In this document: positions 29,301 through 40,367 of the stretch, one piece after another
How the letters are laid out: each line of letters opens with the position of its first letter
Numbering within the stretch: position 1 is the stretch's first letter
Assembly: GCA_021399435.1 (NCBI GenBank)
Contig: JAJTUP010000026.1
Span: forward strand, 124,001 to 188,000
DNA: 64,000 nt
Direction of reading: 5' to 3'
Source: Diaporthe sp. PMI_573
Lineage: Eukaryota > Ascomycota > Sordariomycetes > Diaporthales > Diaporthaceae
Notes under the pieces: generated by a model
Told to the model about the DNA's origin: nothing
Seen by the model: only the letters and a program-made list of their open reading frames with translations
Database searches by the model: none
Position numbers and translations under genes: made by a program

Positions 29301-32300
29301 TGCGGCTTGCGTCCTGACCTGCCCCGCCCTGGTATAGTACACACAGGACTTGGGACGATAGTGAGTCGAGTTGAGGCAGGCATATCCTAACACAGGTTTT
29401 GACAAGATAGTCCCTGTCGGACAAAGTCTGTTCTCCGCACAAACCTGAGATAGAGCTGCCAGTGACGAGGCATGATCGAGGTTGCGCAGCCCCAATTGGC
29501 CAAGGCAGCGGAACACCAGCGGGCGAGCACCACTAATGGGCAATTGGAGATAGCCCACTCAGCTGAACTCTAAAACATCGGACTGTAGAGATTGATTGTC
29601 TGAATTAATGGCATGGAAACCAAGCGATAGACGGCAAGTCGTACCTGGCAGATCCTCCGAACCTTGATTCGCCGCATCCTCGTCCCAGTGTCCCGGCAGC
29701 CAACGAGATACCAATCGCATGCCTCGTTCCAAGGCGTTGCGTTGCGGGAGGCGCGGCCGGCCCCCAAAACAGTTGGCACGAACCCTCATAGTTCAGGAAC
29801 CGTCCTGCAGGATGTGGCGAGCACTGCGCTGGTGTGGTTAGTCGGGCGAGGGCATAGGACGACCGTCCCCAATGAGAACCCGATCGCGATGCCAAGCAGT
29901 CAGCGTGCATATGCCGAGGTCGGGTCCAGACGAACGGGTCACCCCGAGGGCGTTTGGCATGCAGTGCTGTTGGTAGCTACTTGGTGCGACTGCCAAATGT
30001 CTGCATCGGCCAGGATGCATCAGGATCCCGTACCACCTGCCCAGAAAGGTAATCATCCCCTTCGAGGAAAGAAAGAAGGCGCTGCCTTGGAAGGATGTCG
30101 CAGTGCAGCAAACCGAAACGTCAGTGATAAGGCCGGCGCAGCTGTCCTTTGCGCCCGCCGCCCACGAGGCTCAAGCAGTGGTAGAGACCAACCTCGCACA
30201 GGGACGCATCGTCATTAGGATGCAAATGGGATGCCCTGCGATCTGCGGATGCGTCACCACCACCACCTGTTACGTTGTGACCTGAATTCTGGGGCATCAT
30301 TTCGGGCGACAGGGTGGAAAGGATAGACACGAAACAGGATCAGTCAGCTCGCAACAAACAAAGCTTTCTGTTGATCAACGCGGAGAAGAAGGCCTAGTAA
30401 TGCATGCCTCCTCCGGGCTAGGTCAGGCCATGACGCCGGGCAGAGTCTTCAACCCGCGCGCGACTCTAGGCCTCTGCTCTGCCCCGAGAAAACCGTAGCA
30501 TCTAGCGACGCCTAGGGGAGGCAGTAGTCTGCTCTACCCGATTGGGCTCGTAATCGCGACTTGGACCCGCCGTCAATCATGTGAAGAGGCGAGCTGACGG
30601 GGACAGCCATTGATGTCTGTCCCACGTCGACGTCAATATTATCCTGCCGTTAATGCGTGAGTCCAACAGGTGAGCAGCGAGACAGGGTTTCCAGAGCTTC
30701 CAGACCGTGAACCATATCTGCGGTTCCAGCTTTTCGGCACGCATGGGACAGCCTGCAACATGCGACCTGTACCCCTGCGTCTTCCCCTCAGTTGGCGTCG
30801 AGTCTGCTAGGCTGCTCAGCACCCGAGCAGCCATTGAGCTTTCAAGCGGCCCTGCAGTAGTGCCTTCTTCGTGCTGTAGCTTCGCAACCACCACGCAGCC
30901 AGTTGCAGACAGCACATGGCCGGGGGTTTCAGGTCTGAGACTTTCCCTCTTTCAACAGCCCAGAAGCGCATGCTTCTGTCAAGCTTGGTGATCGCCAACG
31001 GTCACCTGAGGACGACCGAGCTCCTCTTGTGGGCGTTTTCGTCGTAGGCTAGTAGCCAACAGTCCTAGTTGCAGCGCGGATCGCGACAACACAGAGAGAT
31101 GCTATTGCATGTGGGATGTGCGTAGCATGTGACATTGGCTGCTTTTTGCCCAAATGACTGACCATGTGCTTGCCATAGCACACAGTAGGAGGATTCGAGC
31201 TCGGTCCGTTCTCCGCGCATCCTGTCTTGGCCGGGTTTCCGACTGCGCCAATTGGCATCTGATGCGTCCAGCCACCGGTTGCAGCCACCGAAAGCAGGTT
31301 CCTGCAAGTCTTAACACTGCCCCGATAAAAGTCCATGCGGCAGATGGCCTAACAGGCAAGGCTCTTGCCTTTCAGACGGCCGACAGCTGTCTTGATCTGA
31401 GACACTCACAGGGCAGAGAGGAAGCTGTCAAACGGCGGGGTACCCTTCACGTTGAGATTGCGGTCCCATCCGAGACAGTCTGGCAAGAAGCAGCATTAGA
31501 ACGATCGTCGCCCTTGCCATCCACCGCCATACCACATCAAGCCTAGAACTTGCGACCCCATCGACGGTGTGCGAGGCATTTGGGGGCAGAGCCCCACGGT
31601 CAGGTCTTGGAAGATTGTCGAGAGGCGATCGCCGGATGCTACGATGAATGAGGCCGAACGTTATCTCTCGTGGCAGACATGCCAATGCTACTACCCCCAC
31701 GAAGGATGCGTGTACAAAGTTACTCGTGGGGTCGCTCGCTTCTGCGGGATGAACTGTTCTCTCTGCCCTCGCAGGAATAGAGGAGCTGGGGAGCAGCAGC
31801 AGAGAAGGCGGTCTGGTGCCGCTAATGTGTCCCAACCTGCGTTCGCGAATCTTCCGCGTGCTACTGCACCGCACACCGACTGTACTGTGTAATGGGCTCT
31901 TCTTGCCCTGTTGGCAAGCTTGTTCTGAAATCCTTCTCGACTGATCCAAGGCCGCGACTATGTTCTTGATGGAATGTCGCTCGGCGTGGCCGCGACCGTC
32001 CTCATTTCATGGACAGCGACGGTATGATCGCCGCCTCAGTGTAAACATTGCCTATGCTACTAGGTCGCAGCATCGTGGACCTCAATAATACTGGCCGGCA
32101 GACTATTGGCATCCAGGGATTGGCTGAATCAAAGCGTCGGGCGATGCTGGACGCATGCGATAAATGAAGTGGATGGCGCGAGTCAAATTGAAGCGGCGTC
32201 GCAGAGCCGACCTGGGCCCCGCCGAGCCAGCAGGCCTACCAGGCGTGCCCACTCCCGCTCCTACGCCGCCTGTTCGAAGCACCTCTCAGCGCCCGCTGAA

Positions 32301-33600
32301 ACCTTCGAGAAGGGACAAGGAAGGCTCTACTAGCCAGGACCGCGGAATTGCCAATTGGTCACCGGCCCCGCAAGTCTGCTGCATTGATGGAGTCGACAGG
32401 GTGCGGCCCTGCCACCGTGTGAGAAGCGCGAATAAATCCGAAGAAAGTGCGTGTCTGATGGATGTGTGAAGAGTCGACACAATGTCGCCAGCGAGGGCAC
32501 TATCATCTCGACAGCGCTCACCGACCAGAGAACGCACCCACGCGGTTTCCACACCGTTTCTCATGCAATGCATCTCCCGTCTGCATGGCAGAGCATTGTT
32601 CAGGACACAGAGTCGGCCTAGAGCTCACCGCATCGATCTGCCAGAGTTGAATATGCAAATTGTACAGCGGGGTGGCCCCATGGACCCTTGCATGGAGCTT
32701 AGCCCTGTTCAATAAAACGTTGTTTAAGCCTGCCGCAGAGATTCTGTCGATACCCGTAAAGCGCGAGGTCGGATTTCTATTCGATCAATCAGAGGGCCGA
32801 AGGGATGCATCTCGGGATAACAAGCCATCGTCTTCTCTTGTACGGTTCCCGAGTGCTGATAGTATCTGCGACTGTGCCGCGTGAGTCTGCTCGTGGTACC
32901 TGGCAGAGAATGGTCAGGTGATGCAAAGATAGGCGAGTTGCTCACCATCCAGGTTGTGAGATCCCCATGGTGAAGCTTTCGACGCTCAGAGGATCCAGGC
33001 CCGCAGAGATGGTACGACAGATTGCAAAGTCTAGGGGGTCCCTGTCTTCTTCATGCGAGCCAGTGTGAGAATCCGGGGCAGCAAGCTGCTTGGGCCGGGG
33101 AGGTCGGCCCTTACCCATCAGGGTCCTCTTTGGGCCGTCTCGAGTGCCACCAACGAAGAACCTGACGGCCATCCGCGGCCCACAAACCAGCGGTCCGTAA
33201 TTGTACTAAGCCCAGCTCGACTGCAGCTGGACCTGAGCATACGATGTCGAGGTTCCTAGGCTCACCGACGGTGAATCTAGTCCACTTGATTAACTTGGTG
33301 TAGTAGCTCGGCCGCCATGAACTGGGTCGACTCGCAATATCTGCTCGACGAGCAAGAGACCTGGGACCGTGATCATCCTTCGTGGCCAACACCACAATGC
33401 CAGAGCTTCGTGGTCATGTGAAAGAGGTAGTTATCCCAGGACGGCTAGCAGCTGTCGAAGGTGGGTACGTCTCTGGCTAAAATGGTTCTTGCAGCGAGGA
33501 TCTAGTAATGCTGTGGGGAATCATACTGTGGCATGGCACATGTCTCGTTGTCCGTCTTCGACCGGGCTAGCCATAGGGTGACTGGGGACACGGCGAAGGC
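26345..33600. other. Gene desert, first part
   Basis: No frame here encodes a recognisable domain, and none of the longer ones (for example 28637-29143 minus, 31428-31949 minus) can be joined to neighbours at good splice sites into a protein-like product. Base composition looks mixed rather than strongly AT-rich, which argues against heavy repeat-induced mutation. C-runs occur near 27247 and 27609. No transposase, reverse transcriptase or integrase motif was seen in any frame. Confidence 0.55.
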
Positions 33601-33844
33601 CATCTGCCGGCAGTCGCAGATGGAGCAACAACACATGGCCCATCTACACTAGATTCCTACAATGACGTGCCGGCACTTCTACCAGACTGAGTCGCCGAAG
33701 TGGTCAACGGACACCTCCGACAGGATTCTGAGGATGATAGATCGCGGGCCGCTGGTTTCTAGACGAAAGTTGAGTTGAGATGCGAGACGTTGCAGGGTAG
33801 AAAAGTATCCCATCACCTCGGACATCAATCAAACTAAGTTCGAT

Positions 33845-33874
33845 CAGCACCCATCAGCACCCATCAACACCCAA
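33845..33874. repeat. Three tandem 10-nt units
   Basis: Three head-to-tail units of CAGCACCCAT, the last being CAACACCCAA. A very small array inside the gene desert with no associated feature. Confidence 0.7.
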
Positions 33875-35678
33875 CAGATTGGTGGCGAATTCGGACCGCG
33901 AGCAGGCAATCCATGATAAAATCGCGCTTATCTAGGCCCAGGTCCTGGAGCCCCAGCGACGTGGAAAGGCGGCCGCAGATCACCTCCGCCAAGCACGGTT
34001 GAGAGGGCCGCGATGAGAGTGCCGCCGACTGCTCTCACACAGTAGGAGCTGCTCGACACCGCTGGGCACCGTGGCCAGGTGGCACCCGTCAAACCACAGT
34101 ACTCATTAGCGAGAGCCTCTGCCGGTTCCGGCAGCCCTAGACCCTGGTGTGGATGCAACGCTGTGCAGAGTTCTCAGGTTCCGCTGCTTAGCGAGCCCTG
34201 ACAGATGGATACAGGACCACGGTTCGCGGGAATTTAGCAAAAGACGGTCTGACGGCTCATGGGCAACGGGAAACGGGGCCGGGCCAGTAGTCCCTTCAGC
34301 GTACAGTACAGGGTTGCGAACACTGTGTGCAGAATGGACAAGGGCTCGGTGTCGGCGAGACTCGAGGGCGTGAGGGCCTCGAATGACTCGGGAGAGACAA
34401 CGGGAGGGCCCGCCGGGTCTGCTGTCCCATCTGCGCTCCAGATCTCAGCAAGAGACCCGATCTGAAAGTCCATCAGGAACGGGGTGGTCGAGTGCAATGA
34501 TGAGGCAGCGATGGCGACCAAGAGCCATTCTTTCAGCCCGTCGTCGCGTCCCAGGCCCTGGGATGGGGGCTGTCGTAAGACGAGCCGACCGATTTTCGAA
34601 TTTTCCGTGTTCCGTGAACACGCAGTACCTGCATTAGATTGGCAAGGTTGTATGCAGGTACGAGAGGCTGCCACCGACGCCGAGGACCCAAGGTACTGCA
34701 GAGGCTGAGCTACATGGTGGCCGCGGATGTACCGACCAGGACGGGGAACGTAGATGGCGGAGACGACAGGGGGGGTTTCATCGGGGGCAGCCCAGAAACC
34801 CCTCACACAGTCTCCAAACGGACAGGACGGAGCAGACGGGGCAGCAGCCTGGAACCTGACGGATCGGCTGGAGTTGATACTGCGCATTTATGACAGGCTT
34901 TCCAGAAGGGGACAAATGGCCGCCCGCAGAATGAAGCAGGAACGTTTGCATTACGGCTTGCAGTGGAGAAAACGGAGACGATCGGTCCATCGGATCATGC
35001 AAACCAACGCAATCAGGTGACAAGACCAGGCCCCGGCGGCGCGGGCTCGCAAGGCCCTGCAAGAACACCGTGTGCTGGCTGGTACGACAGTGGGCACGCC
35101 GGCAGGGCAACCAAACCCTTCACCGCGGGCTGGATCGGGAAGGTAAAGACTCCGTCGACGGCAGACAGGGCGATGACGACGGTTGCTTGGCCCTCTTGCA
35201 GCCAGCATACCAGTGCTGTGTATAGACAGCTGCAGCGCAGTGCAGCACGGTGCTGTACACCGTGGGGCACTGTTGGGTGTCGTGGTTCTGCTATGACACA
35301 TGTTCATCGTTGGCTCAAGTGTCTCTCCCAGGCAAAGTATATCCTTGTCCGGGAGCCATAACGCACGGTGGCATACCCACCGGTTGGCTGTTGAGAGAGG
35401 GCAGTGAAAGCCACGATGCCAATACCGGATTGTTCAAGTCGTGAGAATCGCCAGCGACAGCCGTTTGCTAGTACAGCCAACCATCTTTGCGGCAAAACAT
35501 GAAACAAGAACCAATGGATGAACTGGGCCGCAAGTCACCCATCTATTTTGCCATTTAGGCTGGAAGAGTCGCATTGCTCGCCCAATCGAGCCATTTTGTG
35601 CACAGTAGTGACGTTCTGCGCACCCTACTGGTCGAGGCGGACGGCCCAGTGTGGAGACTACCGGTGGTACTAGGAGGT

Positions 35679-36536
35679 ATGTATGTTTCAAAATGTAGAA
35701 GCAGCAGAGGCAGAGAGGGCGGATGGCCGTTAGAGCGCAGATCTGAGTCCCGCGGTCGCATGTCCTCCGTCGTATGTCATCTGTCACAGGTGCTCGCTCG
35801 TACGGCTGCAGTCCTAGCTCGTGAACCTCTGCAATGGATGCAGACGAGACGAGCTGTCTGTCAATCGGATACAGGAAGCGGGAGCGGGAGCGGGGACGGA
35901 AGACGAAAGCAAGCAGTCTCGGTCGTGATGCCTTGTCAGACTTCTTTGAGGTCGACGCGTCGGCAGGTCTGCCCACCGCCTACCACACATGAAGAGGATG
36001 GAGTGCTATTGCTGAACTATCACCAAGGCAACAATATACCTAGGTACCTAGGTACCTCCGTAGTGCTCAGATATGTACGAGAAGGGTGCGACTGCTTGTT
36101 TGGCGGCCAACACCGTCGGTATCTGGCGAGACATGCACATGTTGATCTTATCGACGCAGGCCCCCCGCTTGGGGCTCGGGAGCGTCCACATGAGCCAGCA
36201 ACCAGCGCTGTCAAAGCTTCGACGACAGAAACCCCAGGGTTGCTTGTCGCCCGCCATACCCGATGCTCTGGATTTATGCCACCATGCTGGCCTGGCCTGT
36301 GGCCTAGCCCAGGGTTGATGGCCTCTGGCAAGAAATTCGACGGGACGCCATCGACAGACGCCAGCCCAGATCGTGGAGCAGCCACAACAAGACTATCACT
36401 TGTGCGGGTCACACATCACACATCACAGACCACAGTCCACAGTCCACAGTCCACAGATCAAGGCCAAGCATCACAGACCAGGCCACAGATCACAGCGCGC
36501 GAGCCGCTGACAGGTTGCAACGGCGACATCATGTGA
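35679..36536 (+). CDS. Unrecognised 285-codon open frame in the gene desert (doubtful)
   Basis: The open frame runs from 35574 and has its first ATG at 35679. The product is Arg/Ser/Thr-rich with a SGSGSGDG stretch and a repetitive His/Ser/Thr/Gln-rich C-terminus produced by the CACAGTC repeat. I recognise no family. The composition is not convincingly protein-like, and competing frames overlap on the minus strand (35434-35976 and 36020-36412). It is listed only because an uninterrupted frame of this length is uncommon in the surrounding desert. Confidence 0.15.
   Translation: MYVSKCRSSRGREGGWPLERRSESRGRMSSVVCHLSQVLARTAAVLAREPLQWMQTRRAVCQSDTGSGSGSGDGRRKQAVSVVMPCQTSLRSTRRQVCPPPTTHEEDGVLLLNYHQGNNIPRYLGTSVVLRYVREGCDCLFGGQHRRYLARHAHVDLIDAGPPLGARERPHEPATSAVKASTTETPGLLVARHTRCSGFMPPCWPGLWPSPGLMASGKKFDGTPSTDASPDRGAATTRLSLVRVTHHTSQTTVHSPQSTDQGQASQTRPQITAREPLTGCNGDIM
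36037..36057. repeat. TAGGTACC-type tandem palindromic motif
   Basis: Alternating TACCTAGG / TAGGTACC units, self-complementary over the whole 21 bases except the ends. A related block lies at 45211-45236. Motifs of this type recur in intergenic DNA of filamentous ascomycetes; function unknown to me. Confidence 0.7.
36410..36497. repeat. CACA-rich degenerate tandem repeat
   Basis: A run of CACATCA and CACAGTC units (CACAGTC three times in a row near 36430-36452), continuing as scattered CACAG units to 36497. Simple-sequence tract. Confidence 0.7.
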
Positions 36537-39500
36537 ATCTGTGCCTGTCCGTAAGAGAGGCTGCCGTAGAACACACATTCAAGCGAAACTGCCGCCCACT
36601 GCGACCTACACCTGCCAACGGGGCTGCCCAAAGCGTTACGCCAAGCAACCCTCAGAACCAGACCGGTGCGACGACACCACCAACGCAGGTAGCCCAGACA
36701 GCCTGAGCAAAAAACCGTGCGCCGCCTTCTGACTGGCCGTGGCGTCAATTGCTTGCAGGAGGTTCCAGGCCAGTGGGCTCTCTCGACTGGCTAATGCGGC
36801 CTCATCCGGCGTCTTACCCAAGCCTCTGGTTGGCCTCCAGACCGGGGACATGTGCATTTCGTCACATCGACTCTATTTTCCTCGTTTTCCTCTCTTCTGC
36901 TAGCGCCGCCGATGCTCCGTCATCACACACTCTCGTTCCCTGTGCTTGGGGCTCCAGCCAGGCCAGTCAGCCCTGGGAGACGAAGTGCAGAGAATATACC
37001 TCGAGAGTGGGCCGCGCCGCATCCAAGGAAAACTCCACAAACAGGGCTGCCTGCTATTCTGGAGGCAAAATGGGCGTTGCGATACTCCATTCGTTGCCAC
37101 TGTCACTTGCAAGGAACCACCGGCAAGCTTTATGACGCATCGTCTGGCTGACAGCTCGCGAACGGTGCCCGCTGGATGCCCGCTTGGAGGAGGGGGGAGA
37201 ACAATCCGTCCAGTCACCAACTTCCGTCCAGGACTCTTGATGATATGCACGCGCCTCTGAGATGCAGTCATTAGGCCATTCGGCGCGGGTGCGATATCAC
37301 TCAATCGACTTATTCTTGGATGGATCGTCAACAGAGTTTTTCCCTCCTTCTTATTTGGAGTGATCCTACTGTGACCGTCACAGCGTCCTTTTTAGAGCTT
37401 CTGCTGTCAGCGTCGGACCGAGCTATCAAATCTCACTGCAGATTTCGGTTTCTTTTTTCAAGATCCGACTAGCACTGCTAATGCAGCTGTATGTTCAAAT
37501 TTGGCTTTGGGTTACGTCTTCAACCTTTGGCGTGATATATCTCATTGTGCGCGAAGCAAGTTTACCCGCCGGGCCACTGCCCGTAAATGGTCAGTAGACC
37601 TCGGGTTTAGAATACGCAGCGACATGTCCGCTGCTGCTCTGCGCATTGCCACCTCGTTTACCATGCGCCACGGCTCATCCTCGGCCGCGACTATAAGACG
37701 ACATTTTCAATGCTATTATTGACTCAAGAGGCCTCATCACAAGATCGGCTGGCGCGCTTCACGGAAGAAACCCACTTTGCATGTTTCGACTTCCCGGGTC
37801 GACTGACAAGCGCGGTGGCGTGGCAAGAAGCCAGGCATGGGAAGTGCCTGAAGATCACCGACCACGCATGAACTCTAGTAGGGCCCAGGTACTGTACATT
37901 TGCTGTGCTATGTCTGGGAGCTGAGTCTCCCACCTCCCCTAGGCCCAAGAGAGCCTAAACTTCCGATGCTGTAGCGACAGGCACTCCAGGCTATCACACA
38001 CCATCGACAGTCACGCTGGCCGCTGGATCGGCGCTTTGAACGGTGACGGCGCGACGCTTGGGCCAAGCTCGTCGGCAAACGGGAAGTGTCTCGCAGTCAT
38101 CTCAGCGTCACGTTCTGCACACACTTTGGCCCGTTCACCCACGCCTAGCGCAGGCATGGCACTTCCAGTCACTCGTCTCGGGGAGAGTCATTGGGCGAGC
38201 GACAGGACGTCAGGAAGCGAATGAGTGTGTCGAGGTGCAGTTCTGCGCGCGGACAGGCGGGACCAGTCACTCGTCGAGTGCGAGCGACATGCTGAGCGAC
38301 ATGCTGAGCCATTGTGTGGTCAGCGGCTGTCCTACGAGTCCTGTCCTATCAAGTGGAGCAGAGCCCCACTGCTGCGCCCGACGTTATGCACAGCACAAGA
38401 CAGGCACAGTGTGTCTTTTGTGCGGTACTTGTGGGGTCCTGCCGGGCCCAAACCCCAACCAGAGGCTGGGAAAGGACTCAAGGACAAGAGCGAGCCTGCA
38501 CGAGTGACAAGCAAATTGTCGCAACCCACCAATTTCAGCGCCCTCGCGACTTGGTGCGCTGGGTGTGCCACCCTCCTTGTGGTGATAGCGGAGTACCTGT
38601 GGCTTTCCCACAGTGCTTCCAAAATTGTGAGCGACAACGTGTATGAGGAACCGCATGACAATGCTGCATTATCATTGCACAGAGCTGCTCCTGCGCCCGC
38701 TCGTGTCAACTCGAATGAGAGGCCGTCTCTTGCCTCCGCACCGGCAAGCTGACTCTGCCATTGCCAACCGAGCATTCAACGTCAGAATTGCCCACTGTGG
38801 CTCGTCTGCCTGTCCGGCAAGAGAGCCCCGGGGCGTGGATGGGCTCTCGCCCCGACGTGTAGTTCAGCTACACTAACAGGCGCGAGGGGGAAAAAACCTG
38901 CGCGGTGGCAAACAAACCACTCGTATGCTCAACAGCTGAACTTGGCCTGTCCTTCAACGCTCGTACTGAGCATGCCACACGCCTCCTCTGGTCGGGGCAA
39001 CTGACCAGTGACAGTGCCAAACGTCAGGCGGTCTGTAGGTACTTGTCTTAGGGAGCTGCACAGTACCGGGGGCCTTGCTCGTGCTGTCCCGTTTGTGAGC
39101 TGCGAGGTGTCGTATGTGGTGGGCTTGCTGGTCTCATCATGCACATAGCAGTAGTGCCCGCCCAAACTTCGACCGGGCGGACCAGCACACACGTCTTCTG
39201 TCTGGTACTAGGGTCCTTGCCTCTCCACTGCTGGGGCCCTAGACCACTCGGGGCCCCGGGACTGCCATGGGACCCACGACCCTGATGGGCCTTGTACCCA
39301 TCGTCGCGCGGTACATCCGACCTCTAGGGCCACAGAGAGGTCGCTAAAATAGGATCCGGCTAGCGCACTCTGTCCACCCACCCAGCACCCAAGTTCCTCC
39401 CACCATGTCCAGCCCCCTGCCCCAGACATGCGAGCAGGGATGCTGTTTCTGCACCGTCTCGCCCGCCGGGGTTCCGGGACTGGAGCCCTCGTCAGCGGCG

Positions 39501-39700
39501 GGCGCAAGTGAGACAAGCAGACAAGAGGAAAGGTGGGCAAGGGTGGAGGTCTGGTTGGGCCATGGGCAGGGTAATGGTGCATGGCATCCCATTCCGCGGT
39601 GTGGTGGTCCAAGACCAGGGGTAGGGACCGGGAGACGAGCCTGAGCACCCCCCCCCAGTCAGTGACCTCCTCTACCCTTTCTAGGCAATACACCCATTTG

Positions 39701-40367
39701 CTGGTGGTGCTGATCCTTTTTGGGAACCTTTCGACTATACACTTGCCCTCACTCTTTACATATCCTCTGGGGTTTGCCCTTCACCACACTCATTCTCGTT
39801 TCCACTTCGTGATCGGCAGATAGCTAGACGTTTCCCTCTTCCATTTACATATTGGTTCTTCCTTTCTTTACCGGACTCGACTTTGGAATATCCATTCCAT
39901 CCCCTCTTTCAGTATAACTCGTTCTTGAGACTACATACAGACGACTACGCGTCCTCCACTCTCTCTTACCGCCTTGTATCCTTGACCGAGAACAGAGTCA
40001 ATATTCAAGACCCGGTCCATCCCCAGACGAGTTTATGTATAACAGTATCCCACGAGCATCCAACTAGCAGTTCTCACCTCACCGACTTGAGACTGCCAAC
40101 CATTCCTTGAACCGGATCGATCCGACACCACACCATCGCTAGGCCCACTTGCCTCGACAACAGCATCTCTTCTCGAAGAGACGTGTACAATACCCCACCA
40201 CCACGTCGTATACATAATATCGTAACTGCGGACCAGAAGAGCAGAGTCGGACACACAGACAGCAATCACACATCACAGCTTGGTGGGTGGGCATCATACC
40301 TAAGGCGTGTTGACCAAGAGAACACATCAAGGCTGATACATCAATACAACAGACCAGCACCACCACA
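39701..40367 (+). promoter_or_regulatory. Probable 5' UTR and proximal promoter of the Msn2/Seb1-type gene
   Basis: Pyrimidine-rich stretch with many CT tracts and almost no ATG, as expected of a long fungal 5' leader. Scanning from about 39,700 to the start codon I find one ATG-initiated uORF, at 40035-40067 (listed separately). The transcription start cannot be placed. Confidence 0.45.
40035..40067 (+). promoter_or_regulatory. Upstream ORF in the leader of the Msn2/Seb1-type gene
   Basis: ATG at 40035 opens ten codons (MYNSIPRASN) closed by TAG at 40065-40067, 300 bases before the main start codon. Its isolation in an otherwise ATG-poor leader makes it a candidate translational control element. 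Transcript evidence is needed to place it in the mRNA. Confidence 0.4.

Larger units (their letters stand above)
33601..39700. other. Gene desert, second part
   Basis: Continues without a convincing gene up to the 5' UTR of the Msn2/Seb1-type gene. Several short tandem repeats are present (33845-33874, 36037-36057, 36410-36497 and a 12-nt duplication near 38286-38309, listed separately where clear). One 320-codon frame at 35574-36536 is discussed separately. Part may be a very long regulatory region for the downstream regulator; that is inference from position. Confidence 0.5.

Noticed and set aside
31180..31230. Possible tRNA T-arm (GGATTCGAGCTC near 31192)
   Set aside because: No matching acceptor stem, anticodon arm or D-arm could be built around it; no other tRNA candidate was found by eye in the window.
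34234..34887. 217-codon minus-strand frame in the gene desert
   Set aside because: No recognisable domain, poor composition, and a length that can be expected once by chance in 14 kb.
26345..40367. Biosynthetic gene cluster or transposon island in the desert
   Set aside because: No polyketide synthase, peptide synthetase, P450, reverse transcriptase, integrase or transposase motif in any frame.
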